A program made the position numbers and the translations under genes. From contig CALJKW010000009.1 in assembly GCA_937980205.1 (NCBI GenBank), positions 124,001 to 188,000 of the forward strand: a stretch of DNA of 64,000 nucleotides, read 5' to 3'. The notes under the pieces were generated by a model. That model was not told where the DNA came from. It did not search any database and was given only the letters and a program-made list of their open reading frames with translations. Source of the DNA: an uncultured Myxococcales bacterium. Its GTDB lineage: Bacteria; Myxococcota; Myxococcia; Myxococcales; Myxococcaceae. Each line of letters starts with the position of its first letter. Position 1 is the first letter of the stretch. Positions 1 through 10,710 of this stretch are shown here, one piece after another.

Positions 1-1168
1 CGAGCGAGAAGAACCGCGACCGAAGGCGGAAAGACTTCGCGTTCGTCGGAGCGCGGATTCGCAGCTTCAACATCACCGAGTCGTTCGCGAGCTTCTGCTC
101 CGTTGCTTCGTTGCATCCCGCCGACGCCGGCAACTTGCCGGCCTGCTTCACGCCCGGCCGCGCCGACATCAGCCAGTCGCGGATGCACGAGCCCGCGTCG
201 CAGGCCGAGATGTCGGCCGTCGTCTGCATCGTCGAGTCCGAGAGGCCCGGGTTCGTCTGCACTTTGTCCGACGCGACGTCCGTGGCGAAGACGGCCAGCC
301 GCGAGCCCTCCTGCGGAGCGATGGTGCCGAACACCGGTCGAATCGACGCCGAATTCGGCGGCACGCCCGGCTTGCCGTCCGCGAGCAGAAGCTCCGCGGA
401 AATGACTCCCCACGAGCGCGAGCTCTCCGTCGTGGCGCGGCACAGACCGAGGGTCCGCGCCCAGTCCATCGGGTCGGTCACGCGCGGCCCCAGGGCCTCG
501 TCGCACGACGAGACGTCCAGTGTGTCGGCGCCGTCGAGCAGGCCGTTGCAGTTGTCGTCGAGATTGTTCCCGGCATTCTCGATGGCGCCCGGGTTCACGA
601 GCTCCGGCTTGCTGCACTGGTCGTAGCGATCGCAGCAGTCTCCATCGGATTCCTGCCAGCCGTCGCGGTCGCAGTCGCCCGTGCAGGGCACGCACGCGCC
701 GTTCGTGCACTGCTCCATCGGCTGACACCTGCGTCCGCAGGCGCCGCAGTGGTGCCAGCTCGTCGGCAGCGTCGCGCACTCTTCGCCGCACAGCTTCGCG
801 CCCGGGCATCGCTCGGCGAGCCGAATGGTGAGCTCGCTCGAGGCGCCGTTCCACTCTGCGCGAACGGTGATGGTCCCGGTGCAACCCTCGGTGGTCCGCT
901 GATCGCACGAGTAGCCCGTCTTCCCCGTACCGTACGCGTCGAGCTGCACCGGGCTCTCACTGAAGCCGCCTGCACTCGCCGTGAGCCGCACGACCCCGCT
1001 GCCGACGCGGCCCGAGAGCTCGGTCGCCTTGATCGTGATCTCCGACAGCTCGCCGTCGTCGAGGATGCGCGACTTCCGGGTCGCGAGCTCGAGCTGACCG
1101 CCGCCCGCCGAAGAACACGCCGCACACACCGTGACCGCCGCGACCAACAGACCGCCACCACGCATCAT
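1..1168 (-). CDS. Choice-of-anchor-L-type surface lipoprotein, C-terminus cut by window edge
   Basis: Reads leftward from ATGATG at 1168, with GGGGAAAG a few bases upstream as ribosome binding site, and stays open to the window edge (389 codons seen). The N-terminus is a short hydrophobic stretch ending in VCAAC, a plausible but not ideal lipobox. An Ig-like segment of about 85 residues follows, ending near RAEWNG. Next comes a Cys-rich block (CGACGRRC, then ...CTNGACVPC) and a MopE-like metal-binding run (GDCDRDG, NNLDDNCNGLLDG). The remainder carries features of the choice-of-anchor-L family of myxobacterial exported proteins (DWARTLGLCRA, WGVISAELLLADG, SVMLKLRIRAPTNAKSF). This suggests a cell-surface lipoprotein of unknown ligand. 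It is divergent from the lipoprotein at 1254, which has a related Ig-like domain. Confidence 0.8.
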   Translation of the reverse strand, partial: MMRGGGLLVAAVTVCAACSSAGGGQLELATRKSRILDDGELSEITIKATELSGRVGSGVVRLTASAGGFSESPVQLDAYGTGKTGYSCDQRTTEGCTGTITVRAEWNGASSELTIRLAERCPGAKLCGEECATLPTSWHHCGACGRRCQPMEQCTNGACVPCTGDCDRDGWQESDGDCCDRYDQCSKPELVNPGAIENAGNNLDDNCNGLLDGADTLDVSSCDEALGPRVTDPMDWARTLGLCRATTESSRSWGVISAELLLADGKPGVPPNSASIRPVFGTIAPQEGSRLAVFATDVASDKVQTNPGLSDSTMQTTADISACDAGSCIRDWLMSARPGVKQAGKLPASAGCNEATEQKLANDSVMLKLRIRAPTNAKSFRLRSRFFSL

Positions 1169-1253
1169 CGAGCTTTCCCCTTTGCCGTTCTTGCCACCGG
1201 CGCGCGCTACACGTTTTAGCACTCCGGGCGTGTGCCGGATAACCTCCGCCGCC

Positions 1254-2723
1254 ATGCGAGCGCCCTGGCGGACCCTGCTCGCCGTCCTGCTCGTGACGGG
1301 CGGCATCGTCGTCAACTGCAGCGGCGAACCACCGCCGATGCCGTCGCTGTCGGTCTCCGCGCGTCCGGGGCTCATCGACGACATGGGCCAGACCAGCATG
1401 ATCCGCGTGACCGCCACGCAGGCGAACGGAATGCCCGGCTCCGGCTCGGTGAGCTTGAGCTCGTCCGCGGGCTCGCTCGGGGTCGGCACGACACTGACGC
1501 TGAGCAGCGGCATCGCGGAGACGCCGTTCACCTGCGCGGTCGCCGCGGACTCCCGGTGCGCAGGCCAGGTCGTCCTCACCGCCGAGTGGAACGGCATCAC
1601 GGCCACCCGGCGCATCTTCGTGGGAGACGCTGGAATCCCCGTCGGCACCGGCGGCGGAGCGGGCGGCGGTGGAGGCGGCACCGGCGGAGGCGGAGGCAGC
1701 GCCGGTGACGGAGGCACGAGCGACGCAGGCCCGTCGGATGGCGGGCCGCCCGACTCCGGGGTCGCCGACGCGGGTCCCGCGGATTCCGGCGCCCTGCCGC
1801 CATCGGACGGAGGCCTGAGCAACGTCGTGAGGCTGCTCGGCAGGCTGACGGCCACGACTCCTCCGACGTGGGCGGTGGCTCGGCTCGCCGTGCCGAACGA
1901 TGCGCAGGTCGGCTTCCCGCCGAACATGCTGGCATCGACCGCGGTCGTTCGCCCTTCGGGCAGCATCGTCTACCTCGACGCGATGGCCGGTCAGGTGCGC
2001 GAGTTCGTGCCCGACCCGTACGAGGCCGGGGCCGGCGGCACCGCCGTGTACCCGACGATGCCGACGGCAAACGACCCGGCCTTCAACACGTCGCCGTGCA
2101 GCTCTACGAACCCGGTGAGCGACTTCTGGGTCTGGCCCGACACCGGAGGCGTCGTGTACCGCTGCGCGACGGGCGCGAGCTCCTACGAGAACGGCGCAGA
2201 GATCGCCGACCTCGCGGGGCTGAACGTCCTCGCGCTCGGGTACGACGGGCTCGTGCTGGCGCGCGACGGCATGACCCAGGTCCCGGTCATCGTCGACACC
2301 GCAAACGGCATGACGCGCACGGTTCAGGGTGCGAGCCAGCAGTTCAACCTGCTCGTCATGGGCCGCCAGCGCAGCGTGCGGGCGGCGCCAGGCGGCTTCT
2401 TCGTCGTCTTCGGTCAGCCCGGCCCCAACGAGGTTCCGCCGTGCAACCTCTGGCGCATCGACTTCCTCAACGGCATGCTCCTCGTCGAGACGTACAACTT
2501 CGCCGCCGGCAGCACCTGCGTCGGCCGCCTCGACGCGCAGCTCAACTTCTACGCGCTCGGCACGCAGAGCGGAGATGACGTCGTCACGCTGCACCCGCGC
2601 ATGCTGATGCCGACGAGCACCGTCTACACGGAGGCCGGCGCCACGCCGTCGTCCTTCGCGACGAACCCGCCCACCGTGTTCACCTTCTTCGAGCCCGGCT
2701 CGAGCCTGATCACCGGCCCCTGA
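1254..2723 (+). CDS. Gly-rich-linker lipoprotein with N-terminal Ig-like domain
   Basis: About 489 residues. The ATG at 1254 was chosen because it places a signal peptide and lipobox (VVNC) at the N-terminus; earlier in-frame starts would run into the divergent gene at 1168. Residues about 30-125 form an Ig-like domain (SGSVSLSSSAGS, then LTAEWNG). A low-complexity linker rich in Gly and then Asp/Ala/Gly/Pro/Ser follows. The C-terminal 300 residues contain repeated short hydrophobic strands (GSIVYLDAMAGQVREF, WRIDFLNGMLLVETYNF) that look propeller-like, but I do not recognise the family. Probably an outer-membrane or surface lipoprotein; function unknown. Confidence 0.78.
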   Translation: MRAPWRTLLAVLLVTGGIVVNCSGEPPPMPSLSVSARPGLIDDMGQTSMIRVTATQANGMPGSGSVSLSSSAGSLGVGTTLTLSSGIAETPFTCAVAADSRCAGQVVLTAEWNGITATRRIFVGDAGIPVGTGGGAGGGGGGTGGGGGSAGDGGTSDAGPSDGGPPDSGVADAGPADSGALPPSDGGLSNVVRLLGRLTATTPPTWAVARLAVPNDAQVGFPPNMLASTAVVRPSGSIVYLDAMAGQVREFVPDPYEAGAGGTAVYPTMPTANDPAFNTSPCSSTNPVSDFWVWPDTGGVVYRCATGASSYENGAEIADLAGLNVLALGYDGLVLARDGMTQVPVIVDTANGMTRTVQGASQQFNLLVMGRQRSVRAAPGGFFVVFGQPGPNEVPPCNLWRIDFLNGMLLVETYNFAAGSTCVGRLDAQLNFYALGTQSGDDVVTLHPRMLMPTSTVYTEAGATPSSFATNPPTVFTFFEPGSSLITGP

Positions 2724-2875
2724 TTTCAGAGTCGGGGTCGCCACCCCGCACCGCACCTGTGCACGGCAGTGGGCAACCGCCGGGGCTCGAAGCGCAGAAC
2801 GCTCTGATCTCCGTGGCTTCGAAGCAGGAAAGAAGCCAGGGGACCGGCGGCCGGCTTGCAGTAGGCTCGCGGACC

Positions 2876-4567
2876 ATGCGCCCGGTCCTGCTGGCAGTCG
2901 TGTGTCTGATGGGGTGCGAAGCCTCGATCCTTCCACCCGGAATGAGCCCGTTCGGGCCGAACCCGATCGGCGGCTCCGGCGGTGGCGTCGCCGGCACCGG
3001 AGGCGGCGCAGCCGTCGACGTCAACCCGTGCGACGTGCCGACGCTGTCGGTCGGCACCGCTCCGATGCGGCGGCTCTCGCACGAGGAGTACAAGAACACG
3101 CTCGGCGACATTCAGCCGGCGTGGGCCACGCTCGCCGCCACGCGCGCCAACGCCTTCACGCAGGACAGCGAGTCGCTCGGCTTCAAGAACGGGGCGCAGT
3201 TCCTCGACGTGAAGCCCGTCCTCGCCGCCGAGTACATGGACGCGGCCGAGGCGATCGCCGCGCAGGCCGTCTCGGGCGCGAACCTCACCGCGCTGCTGCC
3301 GTGCAACCCGACCGGCAACGAGGCGGCGTGCGCGAACCAGCTCATCCTCTCGCTCGGGCGAAGGCTGTACCGCCACACGCTCTCGACCGAAGAGGCCGCG
3401 CGGTACCTCACCGTCTACAACAGCGCCCGCTCGCAGGGCTTCGACTTCCGCACCGGCATCGAGTGGGTGGTGTTCGCGTTCCTGAACTCGCCGGGCTTCC
3501 TGTACCGCATCGAGCTCGACCCGCCCGGCTCGAGCGGCGTGCGCGCGCTGACCGGCACCGAGCTCGCCTCGCGGCTCTCGTACCTGCTGTGGCAGAGCGC
3601 CCCCGACGAGACGCTGCTTACCGCCGCGGAGAACGGCGAGCTCCAGACGCGCCCGCAGCTCCTCGCGCAGGCCGAGCGCATGGTCGCCGACCCGAAGGCG
3701 CGGCGCATGGTCGGCTTCTTCGACCAGTGGCTCAAGTGGGAGAAGCTCGACACGCTCTCGCGCGACGCCACCACGTTCCCCGGCCTGCCGGCGGGCCTCG
3801 GGCCGCTGCTCCGCACCGAGGCGCGCACGTTCGCCGAGCGCACGGTGTTCGACGACGACGGCAGGCTGGGCACGCTGCTCACCGGCAAGCACACGTACGT
3901 GAACCAGACGCTCGCGCAGCACTACGGCTTGTCGGGCGTCACGGGCTCGGCGTTCCAGCGCGTCAGCCTCACCGGCCGCGGCGGCCTCTTGATGCTGGGC
4001 GGCACGCTCGCCACGAGCGACCTGCACAACCGCACCTCGATCGTCCACCGCGGCGTCACGATGCGCACGCTGGTGATGTGCCAGGTGGTGGCGGCGCCTC
4101 CGCCGGACATCCCGGCGCTCGGGCCGATCAGCCCCTCGCTGACGCAGGCGCAGCGGCTCGCTGAGCACCGCACCAACCCGGGCTGCGCGGGCTGCCACAA
4201 CAGCATCGACCCGCTGGGAACTCCGTTCGAGGGCTTCGACGCGGTCGGACGCGCGCGCACGATGGACGAGGCGGGCAACCTGGTCGACACGAAGGGCGAG
4301 CTGACCAAGAGCAAGGACACCGAGCTCAACGGCCCGGTCAACGACGCCAACGAGCTCGTCGCGAAGTTCGCGCAGAGCGACGAGGTGCGCGACTGCTTCG
4401 CGACGCACCTCTACCGCTTCAGCATGGGCCGCAAGGAAGAGGCCGCCGACGCCTGCTCGACGTACACGATGAAGAGGCGCTTCGCCGACAGCGGAGGAGA
4501 CGTGAAGCAGCTGCTCCTCTCACTCACCCAGCTCGACGACTTCGATCACCGCCAGGTGCAGCCATGA
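2876..4567 (+). CDS. DUF1592/DUF1588 family lipoprotein (cytochrome-like)
   Basis: 563 residues from ATG 2876, chosen because MRPVLLAVVCLMGC is a clean lipoprotein signal. After a short Gly-rich spacer the domains run in the usual order of the planctomycete/myxobacterial DUF1587-1595-1592-1588-1585 proteins: MRRLSHEEYKNTLGD near residue 60, RLYRHTLSTEEAARY near 165, a helical block with LASRLSYLLWQSAPDE, GGLLMLGGTLATSDL, then CAGCH near 440 and a C-terminal FATHLYRFSMGRKE block. The CxxCH could bind one heme c. The biochemical role of the family is not established. The last four bases overlap the DUF1552 gene that follows (ATGA), so the two are translationally coupled and probably act together. 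Confidence 0.88.
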   Translation: MRPVLLAVVCLMGCEASILPPGMSPFGPNPIGGSGGGVAGTGGGAAVDVNPCDVPTLSVGTAPMRRLSHEEYKNTLGDIQPAWATLAATRANAFTQDSESLGFKNGAQFLDVKPVLAAEYMDAAEAIAAQAVSGANLTALLPCNPTGNEAACANQLILSLGRRLYRHTLSTEEAARYLTVYNSARSQGFDFRTGIEWVVFAFLNSPGFLYRIELDPPGSSGVRALTGTELASRLSYLLWQSAPDETLLTAAENGELQTRPQLLAQAERMVADPKARRMVGFFDQWLKWEKLDTLSRDATTFPGLPAGLGPLLRTEARTFAERTVFDDDGRLGTLLTGKHTYVNQTLAQHYGLSGVTGSAFQRVSLTGRGGLLMLGGTLATSDLHNRTSIVHRGVTMRTLVMCQVVAAPPPDIPALGPISPSLTQAQRLAEHRTNPGCAGCHNSIDPLGTPFEGFDAVGRARTMDEAGNLVDTKGELTKSKDTELNGPVNDANELVAKFAQSDEVRDCFATHLYRFSMGRKEEAADACSTYTMKRRFADSGGDVKQLLLSLTQLDDFDHRQVQP

Positions 4568-5949
4568 CCATCTCCCGACGAAACGTCTTGAAGGGCGCCG
4601 CGGGGCTCTCGCTCTTCCTGCCGACGCTCGAGTCCTTCGGCCAGTCGACGACGCCGCCGAAGCGCGTGGTGTTCGTGTTCACCGCGAACGGCGACGACAT
4701 CGACCGCCGCATCGCTTCTCCCGGCGAGACGAACTGGGTGTTCGACGACATGCTGATGCCGTTCGAGCGCCACCGCCAGCACCTCCTCGTGCTGAACGGC
4801 ATTCACAAGTACCACGACCGCCTGCCCTCGGGGCAGGTGAGCGACGCGCACCAGCAGGGCGGCTCGGCGCTGGCGCCGTGGCGCAGCGGCACCGGCAGCT
4901 TCCCCATCGGCGGCACCTGCGACGCGAACGGGCAGAACTGCGACTACATCGGCTGGGTGCAGGGCCCCTCGATCGACAAGGCGATCGGCGACCGCCTGCT
5001 GATGGACAACCCGACCCTGCCGCACCGGCACCTCAACTTCCGCGTCGGCGACAGCGGCAACAACATCTGGAACGTGCACAGCCACGCGGGCCCGGTCGGG
5101 ACGCAGACGCCGATCAACCCCGAGACGAACCCGTTCACCGCGTACACGCGCATCTTCATGGGCATCGACGTCGCGGGGCAGCAGAACCTCGCGCGGCGCA
5201 TCGCGATGAAGCGCTCGGCGCTCGACCTGGTGAACGGCGAGCTCAACTCGCTCAAGGGCAAGGTGTCTTCCGCCGACCGCGTTCGCCTCGAGCAGCACAG
5301 CGAGTCGCTGCGCGACATCGAGCGGCAGCTCGCCGCCACCGGGAACCTGCGCCCCGCCTGCGGGCCGCTGTCGTTGGGCACGACGATGACGAACGCGCAG
5401 GCGCAGAACCCGGCGAACTACTCGCAGGTCGGCCAGCTGTTCTTCAAGATCATCGCGATGTCGTTCGCGCGCGATCTCGTCCGCACCGTGAACTTCAGCT
5501 GGAGCGGCAACACCTCCGACCGCGTGTACAACGACATCGGAGTGACCGAAGGCCACCACACGCTGTCGCACCTGACCGACGGCACGTCGTTCACGAAGAT
5601 CCGCACCGTGAAGCGGCACCTGTTCGACCTGAGCACCAAGCTCCACGACGAGCTGATGATGCTCCCCGAGAGCGGGAAGTCGGTGTTCGACAACACGCTC
5701 GTCGTTCACTGGAGCGAGCTCTCCCAGGGCGACACCCACCAGAAGGACAACGATCTCGTCGTCCTCGCCACCGGCCAGAGCGGAGTCTTCCGCACCGGCC
5801 GCTACCTCGCCTTCAGCGGCTCGCAGCGGCGCGGCTTCTCGAACCTGCTCATCTCGTGCTGGCACTTCATGGGCTACAGCGACGTGATGACGTGGGGCGA
5901 CCCGCTGCTGATGCCCAACGGCACTGGACCGTTGCCGGGGCTCGTGTAG
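4564..5949 (+). CDS. DUF1552 family exported protein with Tat signal
   Basis: 461 residues; its ATG overlaps the preceding stop (ATGA at 4564-4567). The N-terminus ISRRNVLKGAAGLSLFLP is a twin-arginine signal peptide, so the protein is probably exported folded. The body is typical of DUF1552 proteins, distant relatives of the alkaline-phosphatase-like DUF1501 group: VVFVFTANGDD early, then HQQGGSALAP, GPSIDKAIGDRL and VVHWSELSQGDTHQKDND near the C-terminus. DUF1552 genes commonly follow DUF1592 genes, as here, but no reaction is established for the pair. The next gene starts 13 bases downstream and may share the transcript. Confidence 0.88.
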   Translation: MTISRRNVLKGAAGLSLFLPTLESFGQSTTPPKRVVFVFTANGDDIDRRIASPGETNWVFDDMLMPFERHRQHLLVLNGIHKYHDRLPSGQVSDAHQQGGSALAPWRSGTGSFPIGGTCDANGQNCDYIGWVQGPSIDKAIGDRLLMDNPTLPHRHLNFRVGDSGNNIWNVHSHAGPVGTQTPINPETNPFTAYTRIFMGIDVAGQQNLARRIAMKRSALDLVNGELNSLKGKVSSADRVRLEQHSESLRDIERQLAATGNLRPACGPLSLGTTMTNAQAQNPANYSQVGQLFFKIIAMSFARDLVRTVNFSWSGNTSDRVYNDIGVTEGHHTLSHLTDGTSFTKIRTVKRHLFDLSTKLHDELMMLPESGKSVFDNTLVVHWSELSQGDTHQKDNDLVVLATGQSGVFRTGRYLAFSGSQRRGFSNLLISCWHFMGYSDVMTWGDPLLMPNGTGPLPGLV

Positions 5950-5962
5950 AAGCGCCGCCTTC

Positions 5963-6922
5963 ATGGCGGGCTTTGCGCGTACCGTGCTGGAGATCGAGGC
6001 GAAGGCGATCGCCTCGCTCTACCCGCGCGTCGGCAAGTCCATCGACGCCGCGCTGAAGCTGTTGCGCGCGTGCCGCGGCCGCGTCGTCACCACCGCCATC
6101 GGCAAGCCCGGCTTCATCGCGCAGAAGCTCTCCGCCACGCTCGCGTCCACCGGCAGTCCGTCGCTCTACCTGCACCCGGCCGAGGCCGCACACGGAGACC
6201 TCGGCCGCGTCGCGAAGGGTGACGTCGTCATCGCGCTCTCCAACAGCGGCGCGTCGCGCGAGCTGCTGGTGCTGTTGCCGGCGTTCGAGCAGCTCAAGGT
6301 GCCCGTCATCGCGATCACCGGTGACAGCGGCTCGCCGCTCGCCCGCGGCGCTCGCGTCGTCATCGACATCGGCCCCATCGACGAGGCGTGCCCGATCGGC
6401 CTCGTGCCGACCGCGTCCACCGCCGCGATGCACGCGATCTGCGATGCGCTCGCGATGACGCTCGCGCACGGGCGCGACTTCTCCGCCGACGAGTACGCGC
6501 GCCTGCACCCGGGAGGGAAGCTCGGCCGCCACGCGCTGCGCGTGCACGAGGTGATGCGCACCGGCAAGGCGCTGCCGCTCGTCCGCGAGGGAGACCAGCT
6601 CTCGCACGTGGTCGTGGTGATGACGAACACGGTCGGGCGCCCGGGAGCCGCGCTCGTCGTCGATCGTCGCGGAGGCCTCGCGGGGATCTTCACCGACGGC
6701 GACCTGCGCCGCCTCGCGGAGCGGAAGCGGCTCGACTTCTCGGTGAAGGTCTCCGAGGTGATGGGCCGCCGGCCGCGCTGCGTCGGGCCGAACGAGCTTG
6801 CGCTGGCAGCGGCGCAGCTGATGCGCGAGGTGCAGGTCGATCAGCTGCCGGTCGTCGACGCGGCCGGCAAAGTCGTCGGGCTCGTCGACGTGCAGGATTT
6901 GCTCGCCGCGCGGGTGGCGTGA
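5963..6922 (+). CDS. kdsD: Arabinose-5-phosphate isomerase (KdsD/KpsF/GutQ family)
   Basis: 319 residues, the usual KdsD length. An N-terminal SIS sugar-phosphate domain (about residues 30-170) carries [17 protein letters not shown] and the downstream [16 protein letters not shown] segment, whose His is part of the family active site. A tandem CBS pair (about 195-319) follows, with [11 protein letters not shown] and GLVDVQDLL. The reaction is ribulose 5-phosphate to arabinose 5-phosphate, the first step toward Kdo for lipopolysaccharide or capsule. Transaldolase follows 28 bases later, so two pentose-phosphate enzymes sit together. KdsD and GutQ cannot be separated from sequence alone. Confidence 0.93.
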   Translation: MAGFARTVLEIEAKAIASLYPRVGKSIDAALKLLRACRGRVVTTAIGKPGFIAQKLSATLASTGSPSLYLHPAEAAHGDLGRVAKGDVVIALSNSGASRELLVLLPAFEQLKVPVIAITGDSGSPLARGARVVIDIGPIDEACPIGLVPTASTAAMHAICDALAMTLAHGRDFSADEYARLHPGGKLGRHALRVHEVMRTGKALPLVREGDQLSHVVVVMTNTVGRPGAALVVDRRGGLAGIFTDGDLRRLAERKRLDFSVKVSEVMGRRPRCVGPNELALAAAQLMREVQVDQLPVVDAAGKVVGLVDVQDLLAARVA

Positions 6923-6950
6923 CGCCGGAGTTTTGGGTTACGTCTTCCAC

Positions 6951-7913
6951 ATGGCGAACCTCCTCGAGCAGCTGAAGCAGATGACGGTCGTGGTGGCGGA
7001 CACCGGTGACTTCGAGTCGATGAAGCGGTTCAAGCCGCGCGACTCGACGACGAACCCGTCGCTGATCGCCGCGGCCGTGGCGCTGCCTCAGTACGAGGCC
7101 GTCGTGAAGCGCGGCCTCGAGTGGGCGCGCGCGGGCGGCGGCTCGACCGCCGACAAGGCGAAGCGCGCTGTGGACCGACTCGCCGTCGAGTTCGGCATCG
7201 AGATCCTCAAGATCGTCCCCGGGCGCGTCTCGACCGAGGTCGACGCGCGGCTGTCGTACGACACGCAGGCGAGCATCGCGAAGGCCCACGAGCTCATCGG
7301 CATGTACGAGAAGGCCGGCATCTCGAAGGACCGCGTGCTCATCAAGCTCGCCTCCACGTGGGAGGGCATCAAGGCCGCCGAGCAGCTGGAGAAGGAAGGC
7401 ATTCACTGCAACCTCACGCTGCTGTTCGGCTTCCACCAGGCCGTCGCCTGCGCCGAGGCGAAGGTGACGCTGATCTCCCCGTTCGTCGGGCGGATCCTCG
7501 ATTGGTACCTGAAGAGCACGGGCAAGGCGTCGTTCCCGCCGCCGGAGGATCCGGGCGTGCTCTCGGTGACGAAGATCTACAACTACTACAAGAAGCACGG
7601 GTACCAGACCGAGGTCATGGGCGCGTCGTTCCGGAACTCCGGTGAGATCGTCGAGCTCGCGGGGTGCGATCTGCTGACCATCGCGCCCAAGCTGCTCGGC
7701 GAGCTGGAGTCGACCGAAGGCACGCTGGTGCGGAAGCTGGATCCGGCGAAGGCGCCTGCGCTCGGCGGCGAGAAGATTCACGTCGACAAGGCCACGTTCG
7801 ACCGCATGCACGCGGAGGACAAGATGGCCTCCGACAAGCTGAAGGAAGGCATCGACGGGTTCGCGAAGGCGATTACCGACCTGGAGAAGCAGCTCGAAGC
7901 TCGCCTCGGGTGA
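6951..7913 (+). CDS. tal: Transaldolase
   Basis: 320 residues from ATG 6951; an in-frame TTG at 6933 would add six residues not typical of the family. TTNPSLI lies near the N-terminus. [19 protein letters not shown] places the Schiff-base lysine at K132, the same number as in Escherichia coli TalB, followed by [13 protein letters not shown] and [10 protein letters not shown]. The enzyme transfers a dihydroxyacetone unit between sedoheptulose 7-phosphate and glyceraldehyde 3-phosphate in the cytoplasmic pentose phosphate pathway. It is probably co-transcribed with the upstream isomerase. No hairpin terminator is obvious; a GTTCNN-type repeat lies just past the stop. Confidence 0.95.
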   Translation: MANLLEQLKQMTVVVADTGDFESMKRFKPRDSTTNPSLIAAAVALPQYEAVVKRGLEWARAGGGSTADKAKRAVDRLAVEFGIEILKIVPGRVSTEVDARLSYDTQASIAKAHELIGMYEKAGISKDRVLIKLASTWEGIKAAEQLEKEGIHCNLTLLFGFHQAVACAEAKVTLISPFVGRILDWYLKSTGKASFPPPEDPGVLSVTKIYNYYKKHGYQTEVMGASFRNSGEIVELAGCDLLTIAPKLLGELESTEGTLVRKLDPAKAPALGGEKIHVDKATFDRMHAEDKMASDKLKEGIDGFAKAITDLEKQLEARLG

Positions 7914-7924
7914 AGCCGGGGGCC

Positions 7925-7949
7925 GTGGACGTCGACGTGAACGTGAACG
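7925..7949. repeat. Hexamer-periodic GTTCNN-type repeat at a convergent gene end
   Basis: A run with a six-base GTGAAC period (GTTCAC on the other strand) lies between the transaldolase stop and the convergent stop at 8013. Related tracts are at 28020, 47075 and 56491, all at convergent gene ends. The 99-base gap holds nothing else recognisable apart from a second loose GTTC/GAAC run near 7968-8002. Confidence 0.5.
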
Positions 7950-8012
7950 ATTCGACGGGCCCGGGGTCGTTCAGGGGAACGTTCACAGGGACGTGAGCGG
8001 GAACGCCTACGC

Positions 8013-8318
8013 TCACCGATCCTGTCCGTCGTGCTTCTGCCGGTAGATGTCCCGGCTCAGGCGGTTCTCTTTTCGCTGCAGCTTCGCCCGCTCGTGCGGC
8101 GTCAGCCCCGGGCCATCTGCACGGTCGCGTGCGATCTGCGCTTCCAGGCTGTTCTGACGTGCGTTCAGCCGCGCGCTCTCGCGGCCCGTCAGCTCGCCGT
8201 TGTTCACTCCGTGGTTGATGCGCGCCTGCTGGCGGTCCGCGCGCCGGTCGACTTCGGCCGCGAAGCTCGGGAGCGAGAAGACGACCGCGAAGCTGGCAAC
8301 GAGCAGTTTGACGTTCAT
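8013..8318 (-). CDS. Small secreted charged helical protein
   Basis: 101 residues. MNVKLLVASFAVVFSLPSFA is a clear signal peptide with probable cleavage after SFA. The mature part is very hydrophilic and predicted helical, with two related blocks (RADRQQARINHGVNNGELT and RLNARQNSLEAQI, then LTPHERAKLQRKENRLSRD). Small periplasmic proteins of this kind occur in many proteobacteria; no function is known to me. It is divergent from the esterase lipoprotein at 8378 across 59 bases. Confidence 0.75.
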   Translation of the reverse strand: MNVKLLVASFAVVFSLPSFAAEVDRRADRQQARINHGVNNGELTGRESARLNARQNSLEAQIARDRADGPGLTPHERAKLQRKENRLSRDIYRQKHDGQDR

Positions 8319-8377
8319 GCCCTCTCCAACCCGCCTCCCTGGATCCGGTTGCGGGGATTGAGGTACGCGCAGGTGTG

Positions 8378-9529
8378 ATGCGCCCGGTCCTCCTGACGCT
8401 GTGCCTGCTTGGCTGCGGTTCCGTCGTTCCCTCCGTCGAGGACGCCGGCTCCGGCGGCGGCGCCGCGAACGGCGGCGGCACCTCCAGCACCGGTGGCGGC
8501 ACCTCCAGCACCGGTGGCGGCACCTCCGGCACCGGCGGCGGCGTCTCCGGCACCGGTGGCGGCGTTTCCGGCACCGGCGGCGGCACCTCCGGCTCCGGCG
8601 GCGGCACCTCCGGCTCCGGCGGCGGCACCTCCGGCTCCGGGGGCGGAGTCTCCGGCACCGGCGGCGGAGTCTCCGGCACTGGCGGCGGCTCCGCCGTCTT
8701 TCCTCCCCCCACTCCCGAGGGCTGCGTTCAGGACGTCACCGCCGGCATGCGCGACTACACGTGCGACGGCCTTCGCTACCGCGCGACCATTCCCGCCGCC
8801 TGTCTCACCGCAGCCTGCGGCCTCATCCTCGACGTCCACGGCCTCACCATGTCCGCCGAGATGCAGGAGGCGAACACGAAGCTCGCCGCTCGCGCTCCCG
8901 CGAAGGGCTTCATCGTCGTGCAGCCGAGCGCCAACCCGGCGCCGCCCTCGGCCTCGTGGAATCCGGCCACCGACGACGACAAGGTCTTCGCCACCGCGCA
9001 GCTCTTCGCGCGCGTCTTCCACACCGATCCGAAGCGGCTGCACTTCACCGGCTTCAGCCAGGGCGGAATGATGACGTGGCGGATGCTGTGCAAGCACGCC
9101 GACGCCTGGGCATCAGTCGCTCCCGCGGCGGGCGGCGCCTGCTACTTCGACGCCACGAGCGGCCGCCCGTCTCGCGAGGTGCCGACGCTGTTCCTCTTCG
9201 GCACGAGCGACGCGCTGGTCAGCTACTCGGGCGTCGCGGTCCCCCAGCGCAACGCCGTCGTCAGCGGCTGGGCCATGAGCGGGCCCGTGACCATCGCCGC
9301 CGACGCCGGGTACACCCGCGTCCGCTACACCAGCGATGCCGGCACTCCGTTCGAGATGCTCACGCACCAATACTCCGGCGCCATCGTCCTCGGCGGGCAC
9401 TGCTACCCGGGCAGCACGGATCCCGGCACCGCGACCGGTCAGCTCTTCACGTTCAAGTGCAACGGGATGAACGGCTTCGACTGGGGCAACGAGGTCCTCG
9501 ACTGGTTCGATCGTCACCGCAAGCCGTAG
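8378..9529 (+). CDS. PHB-depolymerase/LpqC-like esterase lipoprotein
   Basis: 383 residues from ATG 8378 (a GTG lies directly before it). MRPVLLTLCLLGC is a lipoprotein signal. A Gly-rich stalk follows, built of ten near-identical 7-residue repeats. The rest is an alpha/beta hydrolase of the polyhydroxybutyrate depolymerase/feruloyl esterase type: LILDVHGLTMSAEMQE, the nucleophile elbow GFSQGG with Ser227, FLFGTSDALVSYSG for the acid, and GGHCYPG near the C-terminus for the His. It is probably displayed on the cell surface, with the stalk separating the enzyme from the lipid anchor. The substrate is a polymer ester or esterified polysaccharide; which one cannot be told. Confidence 0.85.
   Translation: MRPVLLTLCLLGCGSVVPSVEDAGSGGGAANGGGTSSTGGGTSSTGGGTSGTGGGVSGTGGGVSGTGGGTSGSGGGTSGSGGGTSGSGGGVSGTGGGVSGTGGGSAVFPPPTPEGCVQDVTAGMRDYTCDGLRYRATIPAACLTAACGLILDVHGLTMSAEMQEANTKLAARAPAKGFIVVQPSANPAPPSASWNPATDDDKVFATAQLFARVFHTDPKRLHFTGFSQGGMMTWRMLCKHADAWASVAPAAGGACYFDATSGRPSREVPTLFLFGTSDALVSYSGVAVPQRNAVVSGWAMSGPVTIAADAGYTRVRYTSDAGTPFEMLTHQYSGAIVLGGHCYPGSTDPGTATGQLFTFKCNGMNGFDWGNEVLDWFDRHRKP
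8471..8680 (+). repeat. Ten 21-bp tandem repeats encoding a Gly-rich stalk
   Basis: Ten in-frame units of 21 bp encode variants of GGGTSST, GGGTSGT, GGGVSGT and GGGTSGS. They lie just after the lipobox of the esterase at 8378. The unit number is likely to vary between strains by slippage. Confidence 0.9.
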
Positions 9530-9532
9530 CGC

Positions 9533-10678
<1,146 letters not shown>

Positions 10679-10710
10679 TGCGCGCGGGGTCGTACCACGA
10701 AGCCGACGGC

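Noticed and set aside
957..2936. Long minus-strand frame opposite the lipoprotein at 1254
   Set aside because: Composition is low-complexity Arg/Ala/His and the plus-strand frame has a lipobox and domain.
8315..9097. Minus-strand frame rich in Ala/Gly opposite the esterase
   Set aside because: Arises from the 21-bp repeat read in another frame; the plus-strand frame has hydrolase motifs.
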